The notes under the pieces were generated by a model. The model searched no databases, was not told the origin of the DNA, and saw nothing but the letters and a program-made list of their open reading frames with translations. 19,534 nt of DNA from Rikenellaceae bacterium (GTDB lineage: Bacteria; Bacteroidota; Bacteroidia; Bacteroidales; Rikenellaceae): NCBI GenBank assembly GCA_020859875.1, contig JAJBVJ010000161.1, forward strand, positions 1-19,534, written 5' to 3'. Shown piece after piece: positions 7,670 through 14,059 of the stretch; positions within the stretch are counted from its first letter, which is position 1; every line of letters begins with the position of its first letter. Position numbers and translations under genes: made by a program.

Positions 7670-9475
7670 TTATTTCAAGGTGTCGATCACTTTCCGGTTT
7701 ATCTCCCGGATACGGTCTTCTTCGACTTTTATAACTTTACGGTCGTAGGAAATGAGCCCGTTAACTTCCATTTCGACGTCGGTCGTCTGGGTATATACCG
7801 CTCCCGAGAAACCCGCCGGGATGAGGGTAATAAGATCCTGGGCATATTTTACATACTCGTCGGTAACCTCTTTGGGATTGTTGAACTGGACATATCCCCA
7901 GTTGCGGTCTTTTTCCCAGAGGTGGTCGGGCAGTACGAGGCCGATACCCCCGTACTCACCCAATACGGTAGCCCTCTGCCCGTCGTAGAGGAACATCTCG
8001 GGCGAAGGATATTTGTGGAGGTCGAGAATATCCCCGACGGGGTAGTGGTTGCCACCGCTGGCCGGGTTTACCAGCCTTGAAGGATCGTAACTCTTTGTCC
8101 ACTCAACAATCTCCGCGGTCTTGAACTGGCCCCAGGCTTCGTTGAAAGGAACCCATACTCCGATGGAGGGGTAGGGCTGGAGGTAGTCCATGATCTCCTT
8201 CCACTCCTTGCGGTATATGGCTTCGGATTCGGCCGAACGCACGATTTCCGCCCCGTCGAAATATCGGTACATCTGCCATTCGGGGCCGCGGTCGCCGTTG
8301 GGCATATCCTGCCATACGATGATCCCCTCACGGTCGCAGTGGGTGTACCAGCGGGCAGGTTCCACCTTAACATGCTTGCGTATCATATTGTAGCCGAAAT
8401 CCTTTGTCTTTCGGATGTCGTAAAGCAGCGCCTGATCCGTGGGGGCGGTATATAGCCCGTCGGGCCACCATCCCTGGTCGAGGGGGCCGAAATGGAAGCA
8501 ATCTTTATTATTGAGTTGGAGGCGTACCACCCCCTGTGCATCACGCCCGATGGAGTATTTTCTCATTCCGAAATAGCTCCTTACCTTATCCACGACCTTG
8601 TCGTTCGCGAGAAGTTTAACCTCCATGTCATACAAATTCGGAGCTTCCGGAGACCACAATCTTGCATCGGGGATGTAAATCTCCACCGGCTGGCCCACGA
8701 GTGCTTTGGCGGCCGCCACCGGAGCTCCGTCGAAGGTGACGTTCACTTCCACCAGGCCCGCCGCCGTGCCTTTAACTTCAGGTATTACGGTAATAATGCC
8801 ACGGTCTATGTCGGGAACATTCCTTACCGATTCTATATATGCCGCGGGAACGGGCTCGAGCCAGACGGTCTGCCATATACCCGTGACGGGGGTATACCAG
8901 ATGCCGTGCGGGTTGACGATCTGTTTGCCGCGCGGCTGTGGGCCTTTGTCGGTAGGATCCCACACCTTGACAACAAGATTATTGGCTCCTTTGGCATTCA
9001 GGCACTGGGTAACGTCGAATGAAAAGGGGGTAAACCCGCCCTTGTGTTCACCGACGCGGATGCCGTTCACCCATACGGTGGCATACCAGTCCACGGCGCC
9101 GAAATGGAGCAGTACCCTCTCGCCTTTCCATGCGGCGGGAACGGAAAATTCCCGTTCGTACCACACCACATTCTCTTCGCCCACGGTGCGTCCCACCCCG
9201 CTAAGGCTCGACTCAACCGGGAAGGGAACCAATATTTTGCCGTCGAATGCGGACGGGGTGTTCGAATCGACGGGAAGTATGGAGTAATTCCATAGACCGT
9301 TCAGGTTAACCCAACGTTCCCGCTCCATAATGGGACGGGGATATTCGGGCAGCACGTTGGCCGGGTCTACCTCATCGGCCCAGGGGGTTTTGATCCTGTC
9401 GCCGGCTGGCGTCCATTGTGCGGATGCCGCGAAGGCACATGCCAGAAAGAGCGGCATGAAAAGCAGTTTTTTCAT
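7670..9475 (-). CDS. Secreted glycoside hydrolase family 2 enzyme (beta-galactosidase/beta-glucuronidase type)
   Basis: The gene encodes a 601-residue exported GH2 enzyme. A signal peptide (residues 1-19, cleavage after ASA) is followed by a sugar-binding jelly-roll (about 45-215, including VVWYEREFSVP and FGAVDWYATVWVNG). An Ig-like sandwich (about 215-310) and a TIM barrel (about 310-590) come next. The barrel carries the acid/base Glu446 in PFNEAWG and the probable nucleophile Glu507 in LGEYGG, the retaining GH2 pair. FHFGPLDQGWWPDG and FGYNMIRKHVK are typical of the short Bacteroidota GH2 subgroup annotated loosely as beta-galactosidase or beta-glucuronidase. The subgroup's true specificity is not evident from sequence. 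The start ATG AAA AAA CTG is unambiguous. It lies downstream of the regulator gene on the same strand, with a 166-nt gap holding a palindrome and possible promoter, and ends at a strong terminator. Confidence 0.92.
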   Translation of the reverse strand: MKKLLFMPLFLACAFAASAQWTPAGDRIKTPWADEVDPANVLPEYPRPIMERERWVNLNGLWNYSILPVDSNTPSAFDGKILVPFPVESSLSGVGRTVGEENVVWYEREFSVPAAWKGERVLLHFGAVDWYATVWVNGIRVGEHKGGFTPFSFDVTQCLNAKGANNLVVKVWDPTDKGPQPRGKQIVNPHGIWYTPVTGIWQTVWLEPVPAAYIESVRNVPDIDRGIITVIPEVKGTAAGLVEVNVTFDGAPVAAAKALVGQPVEIYIPDARLWSPEAPNLYDMEVKLLANDKVVDKVRSYFGMRKYSIGRDAQGVVRLQLNNKDCFHFGPLDQGWWPDGLYTAPTDQALLYDIRKTKDFGYNMIRKHVKVEPARWYTHCDREGIIVWQDMPNGDRGPEWQMYRYFDGAEIVRSAESEAIYRKEWKEIMDYLQPYPSIGVWVPFNEAWGQFKTAEIVEWTKSYDPSRLVNPASGGNHYPVGDILDLHKYPSPEMFLYDGQRATVLGEYGGIGLVLPDHLWEKDRNWGYVQFNNPKEVTDEYVKYAQDLITLIPAGFSGAVYTQTTDVEMEVNGLISYDRKVIKVEEDRIREINRKVIDTLK

Positions 9476-9587
9476 TTTCGTATAAGTTTAATAGGTTTGT
9501 TTCGAGCCTGTATGGCCGACCACTTGGATCGCCCGTACCGGCTCTTCGATTTATTCTTACCGGAAAGTCAGACCACCTTACCTTTCG

Positions 9588-9619
9588 AACAAATATTTGT
9601 TTCTTCAATCTTCGTAAAA
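9588..9619 (-). promoter_or_regulatory. Palindrome and possible promoter upstream of the GH2 gene
   Basis: A perfect 14-bp palindrome, AACAAATATTTGTT (9588-9601), lies in the 166-nt gap between the regulator and GH2 genes. On the minus strand its core AATATTTG (9597-9590) is one base from the Bacteroides -7 box, and TTTT (9619-9616) stands 18 nt upstream as a weak -33 element. The site may be a promoter with an overlapping operator. I see no terminator after the regulator gene, so read-through from it is also possible. The rest of the gap holds nothing I recognise. Confidence 0.4.
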
Positions 9620-9641
9620 CAATTGCAAGTTACATATTACG

Positions 9642-12503
9642 CTAAACCTGTGAATTTTTTTCCCTGAATTCTTTTGGCGTACAGCCGTATTTTTCATTGA
9701 AGGCCTTGAAGAAGGGCCCCCGGTTGGCAAATCCCGACTTGAAAATTATCTCGTCGATCGTAAGCTTCGTATTTTTCAAAAGATCCTGCGCGATATGCAG
9801 CCTGCATTCCCGGATCATCTCGGCCGGGCTTTGAGCACCGATCTCATTGATCTTGCGGTAGAGGTGGCGGCTGCTCATATTCAGCCGGTCGGCGATGAAT
9901 TTGGCCGAAAGTTCCTTGTTTATTATGTTGCCGTTAATTATCTCCAGTACCTTCTGGATGAATTTACGGTGCTCGATGTGTGTGAGTTTCCCCTCGGTGA
10001 GTTCGTAGGCGCTGAGCGGGGAGCTGAAATACTCCTTGAGGGTCTCTTTGCGGTTTATCAGGTGCTTTACGAAAATTTTGAGGTAATCGATATTAAAAGG
10101 CTTGGTGATATACATCTCGGCCCCGGCATCGAGCCCCTCTATCTGCTCCTCGACCTGGTGTTTCGCGGATATGAGGATGATGGGAACGTGTGAGGTGTTG
10201 GGGTTGCGCTTAATCTGGCGCGTGAGCGAGATGCCGTCTATACCGGGCATCATAATATCCGAGATGATTACGCTCGGATGCATTTCCGCAAGTATCTTTT
10301 CGACCTCGAGGGATTTCTGCACCGGGATCACGTTATATTCCTGCGCGAATATCTCGCATATAAACCAGAGCATCTCTTTTTCGTCGTCCACAATCAGGAT
10401 GGTGGGGCGGGTTTTGTCGAAGCCGTAGCGGGGAAGCTCTATTTCTTCCTGCTGCTCCCCGATCTGGTTTATCTGGTTCATGATGGTGGTGACGTTGTCC
10501 TGTTGCTGGCTCACCGGCAGACGAGGCAGGGTAACGGTAAAGTCCGTATGTTCGTTTACGACACTATTGACGCTTATGTCCCCGCCCAACAGCTGTATCA
10601 TGCTGTATGAGATGGCAAGCCCCAGTCCGTTGCGTGTTTTGGCATTCTCGTTCTGGTTCTCGAAATCTTCGAGGATGCTATAACGGTCGAATACCTTGTC
10701 GATATTTTCCGCTTTTATACCCTTCCCGGTATTCGAAACGATCACCTTCAGGTTATCCCCGGCGGTTTTTACCACGAGCCTTACCGACCCGCCGCGCGGA
10801 GTGTATTTGAAGGCATTGGAAAGGAGATTGGTCAGGATAGTCTCCAGAAAATTGGTGTCGCTGTTCCATATCAGGGCCTGCTCGATCTTCTTCTCGTAGA
10901 TTATATCCCTGCTTTCGGCAAGTTCGGTGAAATTGTCGAAAATATTGCCGGCAAGGTCGGTTATGGCGATCCGCTCGACCATAGGGGGCTTGTTGCCCGT
11001 TTCTATCCTTCGAAAATCAATGAGCTGTTGGATCAAATCGTTCATCCTTTCGGCATTGCGCTGTATAAGTCCCGCATATTTGGTGATGAAGGGGTCGGAG
11101 TTGCGGTACTGGATAATCCTCTCGCACGGGCCGTGGATAAGCGTTAGCGGGGTGCAGAACTCATGGGCAATGTTGGTAAAGAACTTGAGCTTGGATTCGT
11201 AGACCTCCTTCTGGTGCTCCTGCCTTATATTGTCGAGCATTTTTTCCCTGCGCCGTTCGCTCCTGAGAACCAGCGCCCGGATGATGAAAAACACACCCAG
11301 GAGCATAATAGCCGAATAAAAAGCATAGGCCGCACCAGAAAGGTACCAGGGCGGGTCGACCCTGATGGTCAGCTGGTGGGCGGGACTTTCGATCCCGGCC
11401 TCGCGGTTGCGGTATTTTATTAGCAGGTTATATTCCCCGGGGGTTATGTCGGTGAAATGAATGGTGTTGCTCGGGCCATTGTCTATCCACGTATCGTTGA
11501 GCCCCTCTATCATATAGAGGTAGGTGTAATTCGAGCCGTTTATGTAGTCGAGACCTATGAAAGAGACGGAAAAAAAGTTCTGGTTATGATCGAGCCGAAG
11601 GAGAGGTTTTTTTCGGGTTTTTTGCCTGTCATACTGCCCAATGGCGGCAGAACGCGGAGAGTCGAGAAAATCGTAAATATTAGCCTCTTCGCCAAGCACC
11701 GTAATGGCGTTGAGCATAATCGGAGGCAGAAATTCACTGCGGCTGTAATAGCTGTTGTCTTGCACGGCGACAAAACCGTTGATGCCGCCAAGCAGCAGTA
11801 ACCCGTCATCCGCAGTGCTGTAATAGGCCCCGTCGCTGAACTCCACTACATCGAGGCCCCAGTTCTGTCCGAAAGTCAGGAAGGTGTACGACCGCGGATC
11901 GAATTTAACGAGCCCGAAATTAGTACTGAGCCAAAGATCTCCGCGGCGGTCTTTCAGTATTCCGTGTATTGTATTGTTCGGCAGACCGTTCTGCTCGTTG
12001 AATATGAGGTTGTCCCCTTCGGCTCCCTGCCGGACGAGGCCGTAACTTGTGCCGAACCAGAAGTTGCCGTTTTCGTCCTGCGCTATGGAGAAAATGTCAT
12101 TCAGGGTCTGATTGTCGTTTATCCGGTCGAGGCGGACGGATGTCAATTCTTCCGTGCGGGTGTTGAGACGGAAGGCGCCATAGCCGCGGTTGCCGAACCA
12201 TATGATGGAATCGTTCTCGGGATATATGGTGAAAAAGTAGTTCGAAGACTTCACACCATCCCTTATTTTATATCTCTTTGCCGATACGACATAGGGTGTA
12301 TTCCCGTGCCATCCGAGGCGGGCCTTTACTATTCCCGTTCCCACAGTGGCTATCCACATCACCGAATCTCCCTGCTGGTGGAGGGCATGCACGTGTTCGA
12401 CAGGTGTTCCGTCGGCCGAGATTGGGAGATTTTGGATTCTCCTGTCCCGGTAGGAGTAGTAGTCGATACCCTCTTCCGTACCTATCCACACAAGATCCTT
12501 CAC
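9642..12503 (-). CDS. Hybrid two-component system regulator (HTCS), C-terminal fragment
   Basis: This is the larger part of a one-protein sensor kinase/response regulator that would span the inner membrane and activate PUL genes. In order it has remaining propeller repeats (VWIGTEEGIDYY, FWFGTSYGLV, LWLSTNFGLV), a Y_Y_Y domain (about 300-385) and one membrane helix (about 388-412). Then come HisKA with phospho-His447 in AHEFCTPL, the ATPase domain with N box NLLSNAFKYTP and G box NGLGLA, a receiver with phospho-Asp749 in ISDIMMPG, and an AraC-type DNA-binding domain (about 850-953). The GTG at 12503 is probably not a real start: the frame stays open to 12596 and encodes homologous propeller sequence (TALSDNSVYCLTEG) before it. 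This is therefore one half of a gene broken by a frameshift. Without the signal peptide it could not be exported correctly. The H box has Cys where Arg is usual. Confidence 0.93.
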   Translation of the reverse strand: MKDLVWIGTEEGIDYYSYRDRRIQNLPISADGTPVEHVHALHQQGDSVMWIATVGTGIVKARLGWHGNTPYVVSAKRYKIRDGVKSSNYFFTIYPENDSIIWFGNRGYGAFRLNTRTEELTSVRLDRINDNQTLNDIFSIAQDENGNFWFGTSYGLVRQGAEGDNLIFNEQNGLPNNTIHGILKDRRGDLWLSTNFGLVKFDPRSYTFLTFGQNWGLDVVEFSDGAYYSTADDGLLLLGGINGFVAVQDNSYYSRSEFLPPIMLNAITVLGEEANIYDFLDSPRSAAIGQYDRQKTRKKPLLRLDHNQNFFSVSFIGLDYINGSNYTYLYMIEGLNDTWIDNGPSNTIHFTDITPGEYNLLIKYRNREAGIESPAHQLTIRVDPPWYLSGAAYAFYSAIMLLGVFFIIRALVLRSERRREKMLDNIRQEHQKEVYESKLKFFTNIAHEFCTPLTLIHGPCERIIQYRNSDPFITKYAGLIQRNAERMNDLIQQLIDFRRIETGNKPPMVERIAITDLAGNIFDNFTELAESRDIIYEKKIEQALIWNSDTNFLETILTNLLSNAFKYTPRGGSVRLVVKTAGDNLKVIVSNTGKGIKAENIDKVFDRYSILEDFENQNENAKTRNGLGLAISYSMIQLLGGDISVNSVVNEHTDFTVTLPRLPVSQQQDNVTTIMNQINQIGEQQEEIELPRYGFDKTRPTILIVDDEKEMLWFICEIFAQEYNVIPVQKSLEVEKILAEMHPSVIISDIMMPGIDGISLTRQIKRNPNTSHVPIILISAKHQVEEQIEGLDAGAEMYITKPFNIDYLKIFVKHLINRKETLKEYFSSPLSAYELTEGKLTHIEHRKFIQKVLEIINGNIINKELSAKFIADRLNMSSRHLYRKINEIGAQSPAEMIRECRLHIAQDLLKNTKLTIDEIIFKSGFANRGPFFKAFNEKYGCTPKEFREKNSQV

Positions 12504-12511
12504 ACCTTCGG

Positions 12512-13726
12512 TTAGGCAATAGACAGAATTGTCGCTAAGAGCTGTATTGGCAGCATTATAATAAAGGGTTTTTCGGAATTTATCGAAGAGCCGAAATCAT
12601 ACTCCGGGAGTTTTACAATGCCGTCTCCTTTCGTGCCGAGCCACAGGTCACCCTGCCGGTCTACGAGAATCGACCTTACCGGTTTGCGGATACGGTGGGT
12701 GAAATCCTGGAATGCCACCGATTTGATGGAATAGGGGTAGTTGGAATAGATGAAAACTCCCTGGCCGTCGGTGCCGATCCAGACAATATCCTGTCTTTTG
12801 TCCTGCAGCAGGCAGAATATCCCGGAGTTAATCTCTATCTGTTCGGCCTTGTAATTGTCGGGACGGTCGGGCGTGTAGCGCAGGCAGATCAATCCGTCGG
12901 TCTGGAAACCTATAAAAAAATCATCGTGGTGCTTAATGATAGCCGATATATCTTTTTTATGGCGCAGCTCATGGTTTAAATCGGTAATGTAATACTTTTT
13001 CCTCTCCCTAAGGTCATATTCGTAAAAGATATGGGAGGTGTCCACAAAATAGACAATGCCGTTTTCATGGAAACATGCTTCAAGATTGTTCAGGTGGTTA
13101 AAATCGTCGGTCTGGGAAAGAATAAGATCGTGGTTGTCCTTTTTTGAGACACCGTATGTCCGCGTCTGACCGTTGCGGCAGAAAACCCAGAGGGTATTGT
13201 CTTCAGAGATCGTATAATCGAGAATGTCGCCGTAGTCAATACCCGCGAGCCTTATCTGCCGGAAAAGTCCTGTATGGCCGTTGTAGTATACGAAAAATCC
13301 ATTCTCTTTTATAAAGAACACCTCGGTCAGCGGTGAGGTACGCAACCGGTAGTTGGAGCTGTAGAAGGTATACTCCTCGACGGTCTGCTCCCATTTGTTG
13401 AACCGGTTGAGGCCGTAATTGGTCTGCACCCAGAACACCCCGTCGCCCGCCTGGACTATATCTTCGATAAGGTTTCCCGATAGGCTGTTTATATCGCCAC
13501 CCGGCTTGTAGACCCTGATCCTCAGGCCGTCGTACATATTGAGCCCGTCGCACGACCCGAACCACATATATCCCTCCCTGTCCTGGCAAATGGAAAGGAT
13601 GGCGCTGTTGGAGAGACCGTCTTTTTTGGATATCTGTTTCAGGTTGTAGCCGTAAGCATGCCATGGAAACAGAAATGCCGATAAGAGCAATGTCCGAAGT
13701 AGGGATTTAAGGTCGGTCGTAGTCAT
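12512..13726 (-). CDS. HTCS regulator, N-terminal sensor fragment
   Basis: This is the N-terminal half of the split regulator: a signal sequence (LLRTLLLSAFLFPWHAYG) and most of a periplasmic beta-propeller sensor. The propeller repeats include GLSNSAILSICQDREGYMWFG, then FWVQTNYGLNRF, VWIGTDGQGVFIY and DLWLGTKGDGIVKLP. The final residues, from about KPFIIMLP to the stop, are out-of-frame sequence unlike a propeller. The frame extends up to a TTG at 13753, but ATG at 13726 places the signal sequence normally and leaves room for a promoter, so I prefer it (404 residues). Joined to the downstream fragment with one base restored, 13726 to 9642 makes exactly 1362 codons including the stop, a normal HTCS length. 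It is divergent from the SusC-like gene, the classic arrangement for the operon it controls. Confidence 0.88.
   Translation of the reverse strand: MTTTDLKSLLRTLLLSAFLFPWHAYGYNLKQISKKDGLSNSAILSICQDREGYMWFGSCDGLNMYDGLRIRVYKPGGDINSLSGNLIEDIVQAGDGVFWVQTNYGLNRFNKWEQTVEEYTFYSSNYRLRTSPLTEVFFIKENGFFVYYNGHTGLFRQIRLAGIDYGDILDYTISEDNTLWVFCRNGQTRTYGVSKKDNHDLILSQTDDFNHLNNLEACFHENGIVYFVDTSHIFYEYDLRERKKYYITDLNHELRHKKDISAIIKHHDDFFIGFQTDGLICLRYTPDRPDNYKAEQIEINSGIFCLLQDKRQDIVWIGTDGQGVFIYSNYPYSIKSVAFQDFTHRIRKPVRSILVDRQGDLWLGTKGDGIVKLPEYDFGSSINSEKPFIIMLPIQLLATILSIA
12569..12573 (-). other. Apparent -1 frameshift in the HTCS gene (A5 run)
   Basis: On the minus strand the reading frame changes at CCGAAAAACCC. The upstream frame reads SSINSEKPFI and soon stops at 12512-12514. 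The downstream frame cannot extend past a TGA at 12599-12597. Adding one A to the run gives SSINSEKTLYYNAANTALSD, continuous propeller-like sequence. The switch must lie between 12596 and 12512; the homopolymer is the best candidate. Confidence 0.8.
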
Positions 13727-13743
13727 TAAGCCGGTGAAAATTG

Positions 13744-13759
13744 TGACATACAAATGTCA
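13744..13759. repeat. Inverted repeat TGACAT-N4-ATGTCA near the HTCS start
   Basis: Perfect 6-bp half-sites TGACAT and ATGTCA are separated by ACAA. The repeat overlaps the candidate -7 box of the HTCS gene (GACATTTG, minus strand 13758-13751), so a protein bound here could block or tune regulator expression. It could be an autoregulatory operator; the binder is unknown. Confidence 0.35.
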
Positions 13760-13779
13760 GTGAACTTTGATTGGGAAAA
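13751..13779 (-). promoter_or_regulatory. Candidate HTCS promoter
   Basis: On the minus strand GACATTTG (13758-13751) matches the Bacteroides TAnnTTTG box except at the first base. TTTT (13779-13776) lies 17 nt upstream as a weak -33 element. Initiation would leave a leader of about 18 nt before the ATG at 13726, which favours that start over the TTG at 13753. Confidence 0.3.
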
Positions 13780-13787
13780 GTCTTGAT

Positions 13788-13816
13788 TTGTGACAGAGTA
13801 ATTCGTTTTTGCGACA
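13788..13816. repeat. TTGYGACA direct repeats, 21 nt apart
   Basis: TTGTGACA at 13788-13795 and TTGCGACA at 13809-13816 stand two helical turns apart. A third copy, TTGTGACA, lies at 13741-13748. Direct repeats at helical spacing are what AraC-type regulators commonly recognise, so these are candidate HTCS binding sites. Confidence 0.35.
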
Positions 13817-13841
13817 TGACCGTCAAATACGTCTCTTAAAC

Positions 13842-13873
13842 TTTTTTTTTAAGATAACCGCTCGATATTTTCG
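13842..13873 (+). promoter_or_regulatory. Weak candidate promoter for the SusC operon
   Basis: TATTTTCG (13866-13873) differs from TAnnTTTG at one base, and the T tract starting at 13842 supplies a TTTT about 20 nt upstream. Transcription from here would give a leader of roughly 180 nt. HTCS-activated promoters are often poor matches, so this is only a suggestion. Confidence 0.22.
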
Positions 13874-13885
13874 CCGACAGACCAC

Positions 13886-13916
13886 CTGACCTTTTTAACT
13901 GACCTAAAACTGATCG
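13886..13916. repeat. CTGACCT tandem direct repeats
   Basis: CTGACCT occurs at 13886-13892 and 13899-13905, with a degenerate copy CTGATCG at 13910-13916. The copies start 13 and 11 nt apart, about one helical turn. They lie just downstream of the weak candidate SusC promoter, so they could be regulator sites or leader elements. Confidence 0.3.
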
Positions 13917-13948
13917 GGCCTATGAATGAATAAGACTTCTTATCCCCC

Positions 13949-13964
13949 GCGGCAAATCCGCCGC
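13949..13964 (+). other. Small GC-rich hairpin in the SusC leader region
   Basis: GCGGC (13949-13953) pairs with GCCGC (13960-13964) around a six-base loop, and the stem is flanked by C-rich sequence. No U tract follows, so it is not a terminator. It could be a leader-RNA structure, or chance. Confidence 0.25.
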
Positions 13965-14059
13965 TTCCCCATTTTACATACCTAAAAACATATGACGCTT
14001 ATGCCGGCCTCGGACGGTAAGGCGCTTTGTCAAACTACTACTTTAACCACTAAAGATGT

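Larger units (their letters stand above)
13727..14059. promoter_or_regulatory. Divergent HTCS / SusC-operon regulatory region
   Basis: This 333-nt gene-free stretch separates the divergent HTCS and SusC-like starts. It holds an inverted repeat and possible -7 box near the HTCS start, TTGYGACA direct repeats, CTGACCT direct repeats, a T9 tract inside a small inverted repeat (CTTAAA 13835-13840, TTTAAG 13848-13853), and a GC-rich hairpin. HTCS AraC domains usually bind just upstream of the susC promoter, so operator sites are expected here. I see no open reading frame of note in it. Confidence 0.7.

Noticed and set aside
7547..8080. 177-codon plus-strand frame spanning the GH2 terminator and gene end
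   Set aside because: It is antisense to the conserved GH2 C-terminus and crosses a strong hairpin, with no family resemblance.
12501..12503. GTG at 12503 as a real start of a separate regulator gene
   Set aside because: Homologous propeller sequence continues upstream in the same frame to 12596, and a protein starting here would lack a signal peptide for its periplasmic domain. A frameshifted single gene explains it better.
12566..12576. Programmed -1 ribosomal frameshift site in the HTCS gene
   Set aside because: The sequence GAA AAA CCC does not fit an X XXY YYZ slippery heptamer and no clear downstream pseudoknot is seen. HTCS genes are not known to use frameshifting. A 1-nt indel is simpler.
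13841..13850. T9 tract as a terminator
   Set aside because: It has only an AT-rich 6-bp inverted repeat around it, no GC stem, and lies in a divergent promoter region where no transcript is expected to end.
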